This document shows positions 17,103 through 25,784 of a stretch of 57,989 nt of DNA, one piece after another. The position numbers and the translations under genes are program-made. How positions within the stretch are numbered: position 1 is the first letter of the stretch; each line of letters starts with the position of its first letter. Origin of the DNA: a virus. Location: positions 1 to 57,989 of IMG/VR virus record IMGVR_UViG_3300012922_000008, one strand, 5' to 3'. The notes under the pieces were generated by a model, which was not told where the DNA came from, searched no databases, and saw only the letters and a program-made list of their open reading frames with translations.

Positions 17103-17432
17103 ATGGCTGACAACAGCGCAAAAGTAGAAGCACCAAAGCTTAATGAAACTCAACAGCGTATCGTAGATGCGAAAGATAAAGCTAACTGGGAATGGGTGGT
17201 TGTTCCTGACCACGACCTATTTGGCAAGCCCCATAAAGGCATTAACCATAACTTCCAACAGTTCGGCCCTGGCCGTCACTTCCTCGACCCAATCACCGCA
17301 GAGCAAGTACGCACTAGCGTCGCTAACGGAATGACCAGCGAGATGCGTGTTATGCAGTCTCAGACGCCTCCGGGCTACCTTGAAATTATGAAGAAGATTG
17401 GCCGAGAACCCGCTACTAACCCAAACTTTTAA
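17103..17432 (+). CDS. Conserved hypothetical protein
   Basis: This 109-residue protein begins after AAAGGATAGTAAC. A helical N-terminus is followed by a segment with WEWVVVPDHDLFG and KGINHNFQQFG, and by a C-terminal helix. It lies between the capsid and endolysin genes and its stop is immediately followed by the endolysin ATG. It may be a small virion or head-tail protein; no family is recognised. Confidence 0.5.
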   Translation: MADNSAKVEAPKLNETQQRIVDAKDKANWEWVVVPDHDLFGKPHKGINHNFQQFGPGRHFLDPITAEQVRTSVANGMTSEMRVMQSQTPPGYLEIMKKIGREPATNPNF

Positions 17433-17915
17433 ATGCCAGCGGACTTCAATCTCGCTATTAAAGTTGTCCTGGTGAATGAGGGAGGATACGTTTCTAATCC
17501 CCATGACCCAGGTGGTGAGACCAACTTTGGGATAAGTAAACGGGCTTATCCAAACTTGGATATCAAGCACTTGACTAATGAGCAAGCCGCTGAGATTTAC
17601 CGCCACGACTACTGGCTCTATGGCGACCTAAACAATCAAGATATAGCCACTAAACTCCTCGATATGTCCGTTAATATGGGTATTAAACGAGCTATAACTC
17701 TCTGCCAAATCTCCATAAACGATATAGGCGGACATTGTGGAGTCGATGGAAAGTGGGGCAAGCAAACTGAGTCCACCATTAATGGGTCAGATGCTAGTCT
17801 ATTACTACCAGAAATTAGGGCTAGTCAGAGTCATTATTACACTAATTTAGTTGCACAACGACCAGAGCTATATCAATTTTTACGTGGATGGCTTAGGCGT
17901 GTTCAAAGTTGTTAG
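17433..17915 (+). CDS. Endolysin, GH108 family
   Basis: This 160-residue protein is a peptidoglycan-degrading muramidase-like enzyme for host lysis. The N-terminus shows the GH108 signature: the catalytic Glu16 in NEGGYV, then DPGGETNFGIS at about residues 25-35. A C-terminal half with DGKWGKQTE matches the peptidoglycan-binding part usual in this family. There is no signal peptide, so export should rely on the holin encoded next. The ATG immediately follows the upstream stop. Confidence 0.9.
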   Translation: MPADFNLAIKVVLVNEGGYVSNPHDPGGETNFGISKRAYPNLDIKHLTNEQAAEIYRHDYWLYGDLNNQDIATKLLDMSVNMGIKRAITLCQISINDIGGHCGVDGKWGKQTESTINGSDASLLLPEIRASQSHYYTNLVAQRPELYQFLRGWLRRVQSC

Positions 17916-17925
17916 GAGAGCTTAA

Positions 17926-18366
17926 GTGGGCTTTGATATATCTAGTTTAATTGGTGGTTCAATTGGAGATGCCTTCGCTAAGATAGTTGGTGTCTTTAAA
18001 GTCTCGCCGGAGAAAGTCCTTGAGTCTCAGACTGAATTAGAAAAGATTCGCCTGCAACTTGAAAGCCAACTAGTTCAGCAAGTAACTGCTCAAATTGAAG
18101 TTGATAAGCAGGAAGCGGTTAATTCAAGTATCTTTGTGGCTGGCTGGCGACCCTTTATTGGGTGGATTTGCGGTTCTGGTCTAGCCTGTCAGTTCATTAT
18201 AGGTCCAATTTTCACTTGGATTTCCACTCTCATTCATCGCCCTACTCCCTTCCCTACCCTTGACCTTGGGACCTTAATGACCTTACTTCTTGGAATGTTG
18301 GGACTTGGTGGTATGCGAACTTATGAAAAGGTTAATGGAGCTGTTGGTGCAGGTAAATTACAGTAA
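17926..18366 (+). CDS. Holin, three-TM family (GTA-type)
   Basis: This 146-residue protein has an amphipathic Gln and Glu-rich helix (residues 30-65) followed by hydrophobic spans at about 71-102 and 113-130. The sequence VAGWRPFIGW at 71-80 is characteristic of the 3TM holin family known from gene transfer agents and phages. It should form membrane lesions that release the adjacent endolysin. The start is GTG after AGGAGAGCTTAA. A terminator follows it. Confidence 0.83.
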   Translation: MGFDISSLIGGSIGDAFAKIVGVFKVSPEKVLESQTELEKIRLQLESQLVQQVTAQIEVDKQEAVNSSIFVAGWRPFIGWICGSGLACQFIIGPIFTWISTLIHRPTPFPTLDLGTLMTLLLGMLGLGGMRTYEKVNGAVGAGKLQ

Positions 18367-18378
18367 TCTAAATTACAC

Positions 18379-18431
18379 ATACCCCTTACAAAGTGCGGCT
18401 ATCATGCAGCAACTTGAAGGGGTATTTTTTT
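18379..18431 (+). terminator. Rho-independent terminator after lysis genes
   Basis: Perfect nine-base arms ATACCCCTT (18379-18387) and AAGGGGTAT (18417-18425) are followed by a run of seven T residues ending at 18431. The 29-nt loop is long for a terminator but may pair internally. It would end or reduce transcription after the capsid-lysis module. Confidence 0.82.
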
Positions 18432-18445
18432 CGGAGACCATCTAA

Positions 18446-19636
18446 GTGGCTTATACACAATTCCCACAGGTTCAGGATATCTTGAACGGAGTCTCTCAGG
18501 ACATCCACTCGCAGTTGTCTGCGACAACGAATCCTGGGGTTAATATTCTTATTGATTACACGAATCGTGTACATAAGCAGGTATTGAGGTTTAGTAGGTG
18601 GACATTCCTATCAAGTGACTTTCTGTATTTCCTAACCGACCGGGGTCAAAGTAAGTACTGGCTTGGACAGGCCCAAGACCAACCACCTGGAACAGTGGAT
18701 ACTGGGCTTCACCTAACAGATGTAGATAAGCTTAACAAACAAGAAATCTGGGATATTACTAACCTCCGGCAATTGAAGTGGTTATCATCCCCGCCTATTG
18801 GACCTAATCTTATTACCCAGACTGGGGTTCAAAGGCCGGGACTACCATCGAATTTTATTCAGAATCCAAATAATCCGTTCATTCTTGAAATCTATCCGGC
18901 TCCTGATAACCAGAATACAAACCAATTATACCCTCAAACTCCCGTAATGACGACTACACCTGGTGGAGCTTTAACTGGGCGTACGTACATAGTTAAGGTT
19001 ACTTTCACCGACCAACTCGGTGGAGAGAGTGTAGCTTCTAGCAACATTATTGCAAACACCTCAGCAGGGGGTCAGCTATTCATTCCTGCAAATAGACTTG
19101 CTGTTATTAAGAGTCCAGTGGTTCCTATTCCAGCTTCTACTTCTGGAGAGTTATATAACGGCTATAACGTGTACGCTTCAGTCGCCAACTTGGTTAATGG
19201 AGTAGTTACTAACGAAGGCTCAGAGACTCTTCAGAACGTTACTCCTATTGCTATTGGGACAGACTTCATTGAGCCTACTACAGGGCTAACAACTACGGGC
19301 CGCATCCCTCCAATTGTCAATACTCTTCAGCCTCTTGGGGCTTATATTATCCGGTTTAAGTATTTTAAGAATCGAATCAACTTACTTGACCCCAATGACT
19401 TCTTACAAGTCCCAGATGACTATAAAGACGTAGTAATTAATGGGGTCAATGGGTTTGCTTTTAAACTTCTCGGTAAGAACGAAGAAGCTCAACACTCATA
19501 TCAATTATACCGCGCAGGACTAACTGAAATGGTTTGGGATAAGAACTTATTTCCTGAAGGTGTTAATTTTATTAGACCAGATGCGGGGTCCTATATCAAT
19601 CAGCAGATACTAGGCTTCCTCCCACCCCTGATATAA
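18446..19636 (+). CDS. Tail or head-tail adaptor protein
   Basis: This 396-residue protein begins at a GTG after GGAGACCATCTAA. The N-terminal part is helical, with NILIDYTNRVHKQ and RWTFLS, as in adaptor and tail tubular proteins. The middle is beta-rich with a fibronectin-like segment (TYIVKVTFTDQLGGES). The C-terminal part again has a conserved DDYKDVVINGVNGFAFKLL region. It lies immediately before the large nozzle-like protein, and the pair resembles the tubular or adaptor plus nozzle arrangement of podovirus tails. The exact family is not proven. Confidence 0.6.
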   Translation: MAYTQFPQVQDILNGVSQDIHSQLSATTNPGVNILIDYTNRVHKQVLRFSRWTFLSSDFLYFLTDRGQSKYWLGQAQDQPPGTVDTGLHLTDVDKLNKQEIWDITNLRQLKWLSSPPIGPNLITQTGVQRPGLPSNFIQNPNNPFILEIYPAPDNQNTNQLYPQTPVMTTTPGGALTGRTYIVKVTFTDQLGGESVASSNIIANTSAGGQLFIPANRLAVIKSPVVPIPASTSGELYNGYNVYASVANLVNGVVTNEGSETLQNVTPIAIGTDFIEPTTGLTTTGRIPPIVNTLQPLGAYIIRFKYFKNRINLLDPNDFLQVPDDYKDVVINGVNGFAFKLLGKNEEAQHSYQLYRAGLTEMVWDKNLFPEGVNFIRPDAGSYINQQILGFLPPLI

Positions 19637-19637
19637 C

Positions 19638-22600
19638 ATGCCAGAGTTTAGAACAACTCCACAAAAGATTGAAGACAATCAGCTCTACCGCTACTATCGA
19701 AACCAATGGTTACTAGCAGGGACTGATAACTTCACGCAACCTCCTGCTCAAAATCAGGACATGTTTGAGCAGTTGCTTAACATTCTTCCTCCGGCTACAA
19801 ACACACTTAAGCGTCGTTATGGATATCGAAACTTCTTTCCTAAACTAGACCTAGGTGGAGTCACTGGAGACGAGAACGTTCAAGCTCCCCCTACTACTCC
19901 AGTAGCTACAATTAAAGCACGAAACCTTTATTCATATGAAAATCATACATTTAATGAACGTACTATCATTGGAACCTCCGGTGATGGTACTGGGGCTAAC
20001 TCATTAACAAACAATGTAAACTACTGGGATGTTTCGGGGAACTCTGTCTCAATATTCACTCCAACTGTAGGTGCAGGTAATCCCCGTGCGGTTAATGCGC
20101 GAGACTATGAGTACTTTGTAGATGGGATAGCCGGAGACCAAAAAGCTTGGAACATCATTGGAGGTCTATCAAAATGGGGAATAGTTGCCCCTACAGTTGC
20201 TCCCAGTATTGCAGCGACATCTAATGTGACCGCAACTTGGTCAGCTAATACAATCTTCAGTACAACGGGAATCCAAGTTGATTCCAATAATAACATAGAA
20301 CAATTAGTTAGTGTTAATGCCTTAGGAACTAATGCTAATGCAACCTTAGGTACAACTGGTACTGGACAGCCTACCTGGAATCAAACTCCGGGCGGTAATA
20401 CTACCGACGGCGGAGTTACTTGGAATAATAGAACCCCTATCGGCCTGTGGTTTCCGAATAAGCCCTATTCAAACATCAATCCTGGCGGAACTGCCGGTTC
20501 CCCGGCAATGATATATGACCCCACCTCTAATGCTTTATATCAAGTAGTTAGTGACGGTCCGTCTAGTAGTGCAAGTCGCCCTCCCTTTACTGCAACTAAT
20601 GGATGGCATTTTACTGAAAGTACTGGACTACAATGGTACTTTATCGGTGCATCCCATCCATCTGGACAACAGTGGACTCCAAGCACCTTTTATCCCCACG
20701 GTGGAGGTCAGATTCAAGATACCTCCAATGGGATGATTACTGAACCTGTCTCAGTTGCTAAAGCTTACAATAGTACCTTAAATATATTCAATCAACCCGT
20801 ATATGTTCAATGGGTAACAACTGCCGGAACTTCTGCTGCTAGCTACGCAACTCCCGCTTGGCAGTCGTACATATCTTCTACTCAACCAGTTTATGTTTAT
20901 GACAATCAATTAATCTGGTTAAACTTAGGTACTGCAAACTGGACTGCCGCAACTGCTGTTCGACCCTGGGCGTCAGGTTCTACTAACTTCACAGCAATCA
21001 AAGATAGCAATGGGAATATTCAGGTTTGTATCGTAGGTGGAACCACTTCAGGTAGTGCTCCTACTTGGTCCACTACTTATGGTGGTCAAACTCCTGACGG
21101 TAGTACAGTGGTCTGGACGTGTGTAAAAGTTAGCCTTAGTTGGGCTGCAAGTACGCAATGGTTCCTACCTACTTCCGGCTTTACGGCTCCTTTAACAACC
21201 TCAGCCTTTGGTGGCTCAACAATTATTGATTCAAACAATAATATTGAAACCGTTATTAATTCCGGTAAGTCGGGTGGAACAGCTCCAGCTTGGAATGCAG
21301 TAAATAATACAACCACAGATGGTACTATCACTTGGTTTGATATTCAAGCCGCAGGTGCTCTTGGGTCTGGACAAGTTACTTTAATTACTCCAGTTGGCCG
21401 ACGTTATTATATAGTATATCTTAATAGCGCCAAACAAAACTTCAGTGATATTAGCCCCGCAAGCGTTTCAACTGGCCCCCTAACCAATGGGGAAGTCTTC
21501 ATTTTCAACATCCCTATCTCCCCGGACCCTCAAGTAGACCAGAAAGTTATCCTTGCTACTGCGGACGGCGGAGACCCGACTATCTTATACTTCTTAGGTC
21601 AAATACCAAACACAACTACTTCATTTGTCGATAATGTCACAAATCAAACCCTAATCTTAAGCAACATATACGCCCAACTCGATGTAAACGGAAATCAGAT
21701 TGGGGTATTTGCAAATCAACCACCACCAAATGGGTCCTTCCCTATTTTACATAAGGGACGTGTCTATATGATTGTGGGTACGCAACTTATTTTCTCTAAG
21801 AGCCTTGCGGAGGTTTCCACTTCAACTGGTATAGTTGCTGGACGATTTGAGGAGGACTTTCCTCCTACTTATGCAATTGATTTCTCACCGGGGGCTGAGA
21901 ATGGTAAAGGATTGCTTAGTGATGGATATGCTTTATACATTGGTACTGAAAAACACATCCGCCGTCTATTAGGTGATAGCCCACTTAACTTTCAACAGCC
22001 AAACGTTATCTTTTCTGAAACCGGATTGATGACTCAAAATGTGTGGAAGATTGTGTTCTTAGAAGGAACTCCTATTGGTACAATGTGGGTTACTCCAGAC
22101 TTTCGAGTTATTGGGAGTGACTTCAATACCTACAATGATGTTGGAACAGCGATTCAATCAACTCTAAATACAATCAACCCTGCCGCAGTAGATAACTGTT
22201 GGGCAGAAAGTATAACATACGGACCATATAATTTTTACGTTTTAACGATTGCAACAGGTAACAATACCAATCCTGATACAGTTTGCGTGTACGACCTACA
22301 TCTTAGAAAGTGGTACATTTGGCAGTTCGTGGATTCATTTATCAGCGGTATATTCTATATTAATATTGCAGGTATTCCCCGTTGGCTAGTAGTTGACTCA
22401 AGTGGATTTGTAAGATTTATCGACCCCACTCTGCTCATGGACAGACAACTATCAACTGAAACTGCTGTTGGTATTACAAACACAATTAGAACTGTTTGGT
22501 TAGAACTGGGAGATGCTTCACTTCGTAAAACAATGAACGAAGTGGAACTAGCAACTAGCAATACATCTACTTTAATAACTATTGAAGGAGCATCAACTGA

Positions 22601-22814
22601 ACAAGACTTCTTCTCCCCCAATGTGGTTATTTCCAATCAACCATTAGTGCCTAATATTTTTGGACAGTTAAAGACTTTTACTTCTGGCTTTCCGGCTATC
22701 TATAGGTATTACAGATTCACTTTCACAAGTACATCATCTCTTGCATTAAGTTCAATTAGTGATGTTATTCTTGGATACTTTGCTGTGGAAGTACTTCCTC
22801 TTAATAGAATTTAA
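19638..22814 (+). CDS. Tail nozzle-like protein with inserted repeat domains
   Basis: A 1,058-residue structural protein. The N- and C-terminal thirds resemble nozzle or tail tubular B-type proteins: an early RRYGYRNFFPKLD region and later strands such as GKGLLSDGYALYIGTE and VVDSSGFVRFID. Between them are three related modules at about residues 197-270, 434-497 and 502-570. Each carries a pattern of W-A-x-T, then D-S-N-x-N-I-x, then S/G-x-A-P-x-W and T-x-D-G-x-x-W. Such repeated modules are often surface-exposed and may bind glycans. It follows the adaptor gene with one base between them. Confidence 0.65.
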   Translation: MPEFRTTPQKIEDNQLYRYYRNQWLLAGTDNFTQPPAQNQDMFEQLLNILPPATNTLKRRYGYRNFFPKLDLGGVTGDENVQAPPTTPVATIKARNLYSYENHTFNERTIIGTSGDGTGANSLTNNVNYWDVSGNSVSIFTPTVGAGNPRAVNARDYEYFVDGIAGDQKAWNIIGGLSKWGIVAPTVAPSIAATSNVTATWSANTIFSTTGIQVDSNNNIEQLVSVNALGTNANATLGTTGTGQPTWNQTPGGNTTDGGVTWNNRTPIGLWFPNKPYSNINPGGTAGSPAMIYDPTSNALYQVVSDGPSSSASRPPFTATNGWHFTESTGLQWYFIGASHPSGQQWTPSTFYPHGGGQIQDTSNGMITEPVSVAKAYNSTLNIFNQPVYVQWVTTAGTSAASYATPAWQSYISSTQPVYVYDNQLIWLNLGTANWTAATAVRPWASGSTNFTAIKDSNGNIQVCIVGGTTSGSAPTWSTTYGGQTPDGSTVVWTCVKVSLSWAASTQWFLPTSGFTAPLTTSAFGGSTIIDSNNNIETVINSGKSGGTAPAWNAVNNTTTDGTITWFDIQAAGALGSGQVTLITPVGRRYYIVYLNSAKQNFSDISPASVSTGPLTNGEVFIFNIPISPDPQVDQKVILATADGGDPTILYFLGQIPNTTTSFVDNVTNQTLILSNIYAQLDVNGNQIGVFANQPPPNGSFPILHKGRVYMIVGTQLIFSKSLAEVSTSTGIVAGRFEEDFPPTYAIDFSPGAENGKGLLSDGYALYIGTEKHIRRLLGDSPLNFQQPNVIFSETGLMTQNVWKIVFLEGTPIGTMWVTPDFRVIGSDFNTYNDVGTAIQSTLNTINPAAVDNCWAESITYGPYNFYVLTIATGNNTNPDTVCVYDLHLRKWYIWQFVDSFISGIFYINIAGIPRWLVVDSSGFVRFIDPTLLMDRQLSTETAVGITNTIRTVWLELGDASLRKTMNEVELATSNTSTLITIEGASTEQDFFSPNVVISNQPLVPNIFGQLKTFTSGFPAIYRYYRFTFTSTSSLALSSISDVILGYFAVEVLPLNRI

Positions 22815-22815
22815 T

Positions 22816-24366
22816 ATGCCTCTACGAATCACAAACTCAACTACTGACGTAGCGTCCATTAATAGATGGGCTGAAGATGTTGAAAGTAGACTTGGAGCTA
22901 CAAGTAAACAATCCAATCACGCGGTAACAGCGATTAAACAAATTCTTGCTACTCCTCCTGCTGTGGCAACTTCAATAACTGATGGCCTTACTCACGGCGA
23001 CGCAGTTTGGGAGCACGACTCTGCTTATGTAGAGTTACGCGATGATTTTACTCCTTACTATGGTACGTATGGCGTTGTTGCTGGTTCTCTTAGTTTTGGA
23101 CAATTGGGGTGGAGTCTTGTGGGGCAATTTCCCTCCGCAGTTCAGAGCGGTGGTGCTCCTCCGTATATTGGTCAAGCAGCCTGGGACCAGAATAGCGTGG
23201 TGAATACCTTCGGTGCCATTCTTTTGAACGATATGTATACCCAAGGAACTCAGCCTATAACGAACGTAAACCAAAATTCATTCGCATTGCTTGAAAATCC
23301 AGGATGGAAACTAACATGGATTTTTAAATGGGACGGGGCTACAGCCAGTGTCGGCGGTTTTGATGCTACTAAAAAATCCTGCTATGTGGGTTTGTCGGGG
23401 AGTACTGTAAATAATATAGTTGGCTCTGTATCTGCACGACCTGATGTATTTATCGGGCTGCGTTATGATACAAGTATAACACCCGGCGCATTAACTTTAA
23501 CGTCTGTTGATAACGGAACACCCGGCGGTGCTCAATACCACGGAACTATAACTGGCGGAGTAAATGGTTCGTACATAGGTTTAACCTTTGTGGTTACTGG
23601 TTTTACAAACGCACTCAACAACGGTACTTTTGTTTGTACACAAAGCACTGGTACAATTCTAACATTACAAAATACTATTGCAGTTTCAGAAACTCACGCC
23701 GCAACGGCAACGGCCTCCGGACCAAATGATTCCTTCTTCACCTTTGAGGCTGTTCTTAACCAGCAGTATGCGACAGGTGCAAGACACAACGCCCAAGGCC
23801 AAACGCTCGTCACATCGGTAGCTCCCGCGATGGGTGTATGGCACCGCTTGGATATTACATGTAAAGCCGTCGGTGTTGTGGTAATGACGCTAGATGGTTC
23901 TGGAACAAATACATTTACTGTCACTGTTCCCACAATGTTGGTAAATATGAATAGCGGGCAAGCCTCCCGCAATAAAAATGAGGGGAGAGTATCTGTAGGC
24001 CCTATTGGGACATCCGGTAGTCACAGCTATATGCCATTTACTAGTGGAAGTGTTGTTGGTATAGGTGGCCTTACTGCCCCAAATGCGTCATTGAACGGCA
24101 GTTGGACAATCTTTAATGGCGATGGTGTAACTGTACGATTTGACTCTCCAGGCATAGATATAGGAAATAATACCCCATTTCCTGACGGCATTCTTGTTGG
24201 CTATCCAAGTTTGATGCCTGTAGCTATATTCGGCAATGACGACTCAGCCGCGCCTGTGAATGAACAAACTCAATTTTCTGTTGATTACTTTTCGTTCGTT
24301 TGGAATCCAAATCTCAGCTCTAGCGCTCCAGGAACACCAGATAAGACCAAACCAAGATACTGGTAA
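22816..24366 (+). CDS. Tail-associated beta-sandwich protein
   Basis: This 516-residue protein starts one base after the nozzle stop; an upstream ATG in the same frame lies inside that gene. The body looks like a jelly-roll or concanavalin-type lectin fold: alternating aromatic strands, WHRLDITCKA and VFIGLRYD. A second module is inserted at about residues 228-298, carrying TGFTNALNNGTF and VSETHAATA. It is the same module type as in the protein at 4925-5563. It is probably a fibre or carbohydrate-binding tail protein. No catalytic residues are evident. Confidence 0.6.
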   Translation: MPLRITNSTTDVASINRWAEDVESRLGATSKQSNHAVTAIKQILATPPAVATSITDGLTHGDAVWEHDSAYVELRDDFTPYYGTYGVVAGSLSFGQLGWSLVGQFPSAVQSGGAPPYIGQAAWDQNSVVNTFGAILLNDMYTQGTQPITNVNQNSFALLENPGWKLTWIFKWDGATASVGGFDATKKSCYVGLSGSTVNNIVGSVSARPDVFIGLRYDTSITPGALTLTSVDNGTPGGAQYHGTITGGVNGSYIGLTFVVTGFTNALNNGTFVCTQSTGTILTLQNTIAVSETHAATATASGPNDSFFTFEAVLNQQYATGARHNAQGQTLVTSVAPAMGVWHRLDITCKAVGVVVMTLDGSGTNTFTVTVPTMLVNMNSGQASRNKNEGRVSVGPIGTSGSHSYMPFTSGSVVGIGGLTAPNASLNGSWTIFNGDGVTVRFDSPGIDIGNNTPFPDGILVGYPSLMPVAIFGNDDSAAPVNEQTQFSVDYFSFVWNPNLSSSAPGTPDKTKPRYW

Positions 24367-24369
24367 CTT

Positions 24370-24582
24370 ATGCCTATTGATAATGATAAAATATACGACA
24401 AGCTAATGATATTTCATTCCGAGTTTACAGAGTTTCGCGGCGACATGAAGGCCCGTGTTGCTCATGTAGAAAAGGAAATTGAGTCAGCAAGAACATGGGA
24501 GAATGTTAAGATATTCTGTATCTTACCTGTAACTGCTGGTTTACATAGCCTTGCTTCAAGACTAGGACTTCTAAAAGGATAA
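24370..24582 (+). CDS. XhlA-like coiled-coil membrane protein (70 aa)
   Basis: A charged helix (residues 1-40, with heptad spacing) is followed by a short hydrophobic segment near WENVKIFCILPV and a tail LASRLGLLKG. This layout matches XhlA/haemolysin-like small phage proteins often found with lysis or tail genes. It may aid membrane disruption or anchor at the inner membrane. The tail-gene neighbourhood leaves a virion role open. Confidence 0.55.
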   Translation: MPIDNDKIYDKLMIFHSEFTEFRGDMKARVAHVEKEIESARTWENVKIFCILPVTAGLHSLASRLGLLKG

Positions 24583-24585
24583 CCT

Positions 24586-24798
24586 ATGTTTATCGACCCC
24601 TCAATGGGTGGAAGGGTATATAATCCTTGGTTCTCGCAATCTAATATTCTTCAACGATTTGGGGAATCAAATCCGGCAAAATCGCCAAGTCCTCAATCTC
24701 AAGCTCTAACTAATGGTGGTACTAACTACCGTTTCTTTGGAGCTTCTCAGCAGCAACAATCTCCACAAGCACATCAAGTATTTAGAAGTTTCTTTTAA
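24586..24798 (+). CDS. Hypothetical Gln/Pro-rich small protein
   Basis: A 70-residue protein rich in Gln, Ser, Pro and Asn (QQQQSPQ near residue 55), probably disordered, starting 3 nt after the previous stop. Its composition resembles that of the next virion proteins downstream, so it may be a minor ejected or connector protein. No family is visible. Confidence 0.45.
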   Translation: MFIDPSMGGRVYNPWFSQSNILQRFGESNPAKSPSPQSQALTNGGTNYRFFGASQQQQSPQAHQVFRSFF

Positions 24799-24809
24799 AA
24801 GAGGGATAT

Positions 24810-25157
24810 ATGAATCGTGTTAGACTAGCTACAACAGAGGAAGTTGAATCTATTAAAGATAAAAGCGATTTGGACCAGGGGGATGTAGTGTTTGCCCTTG
24901 ATACTCAAAAGGGAGTAGGACTAGCAGTACGGCGTATCTGTACTGAAATTGACCCAATGTTTCCTGGAGTTGAGTGGGATACTCGACTTAGAGCGATGTT
25001 TACAAGGGACTTGGAAACAGTTTTATTTGCTCAAGGCGGCACACATTATTACTTTAATGTTTTAGCTTCTGACGAAGAATGGCAACACGTAGTAGAGACT
25101 TGGGGAGCTACAAAGGTTTCAACTGCTCCGGTCATACGGTACAAACGAGTTTTATAG
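24810..25157 (+). CDS. Conserved hypothetical protein, alpha/beta
   Basis: A 115-residue, well-folded-looking protein with a good Shine-Dalgarno (AGAGGGATAT). It alternates acidic helices with strands (GVGLAVRRICTEI, FAQGGTHYYFNVL, EWQHVVETWG). It lies between two small virion-type genes. The pattern vaguely resembles small acyltransferase-like folds, but no cofactor motif is present, so no function is assigned. Confidence 0.5.
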   Translation: MNRVRLATTEEVESIKDKSDLDQGDVVFALDTQKGVGLAVRRICTEIDPMFPGVEWDTRLRAMFTRDLETVLFAQGGTHYYFNVLASDEEWQHVVETWGATKVSTAPVIRYKRVL

Positions 25158-25775
25158 GTGATTACATTGTCCACGCAAAATAAACAAACTTCCACAAACC
25201 AATACGACCCTCAGAGTATGGGTGTGTTTGGCGGTTTGAATAAGACTTTTGGCTCCGCTATTCAAGATGAAATTCAGAATCCATACAGTAGCATGTTCTT
25301 TAATCAACAGCTTGGTATGGGTAATCAGGCAATGCAAACTCAAGCTGCCTCAGGCAATCAAGCGATGCTTCAGCGAGCCCAAGCCTTAGGGATTAGTCCA
25401 AGTTCTCCGTTATTTGCCTCAATGATGTCCCAACAGCAACGTGGGAATCAAAGTAATCAAAGCAATATGTTTAATAATCTTCTCTTACAAGCTGGTCAAC
25501 TTCGGCAAGGCGCTATTGGTCAAGCTGGTGCATATCGTCCACTTCAAACGGGTCAGTCTCAAGTTCAAACTCAAAGTGGTCTAGGGACGTGGCTGCCTCA
25601 ACTAGCTGGTGCTGCTTTAGGCGTGGGCATGGGGGCTGCCACAGGTGGAATGTCCAAAATGGGTGGTGGGGGACCATTTGGAGGTAGTGCTCCTGGATTA
25701 TACGGTTCAGGTGGAGGTTTCTCAGAACTACCTATGTCCCCAGACGCTATGAGCGGAAACCCCTTCCTTCGCTAA
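25158..25775 (+). CDS. Gln/Gly-rich probable internal virion protein
   Basis: A 205-residue protein starting with GTG directly after the upstream stop. The first two thirds are Gln, Asn, Ser and Met-rich helices (ALGISPSSPLFASMMSQQ), and the C-terminal third is a Gly-rich hydrophobic stretch resembling a glycine zipper (LAGAALGVGMGAATGG). This composition and its place before the giant ejection gene fit a small ejected or internal core protein that inserts into host membranes. The inference rests on composition only. Confidence 0.55.
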   Translation: MITLSTQNKQTSTNQYDPQSMGVFGGLNKTFGSAIQDEIQNPYSSMFFNQQLGMGNQAMQTQAASGNQAMLQRAQALGISPSSPLFASMMSQQQRGNQSNQSNMFNNLLLQAGQLRQGAIGQAGAYRPLQTGQSQVQTQSGLGTWLPQLAGAALGVGMGAATGGMSKMGGGGPFGGSAPGLYGSGGGFSELPMSPDAMSGNPFLR

Positions 25776-25784
25776 GGACTAAAG

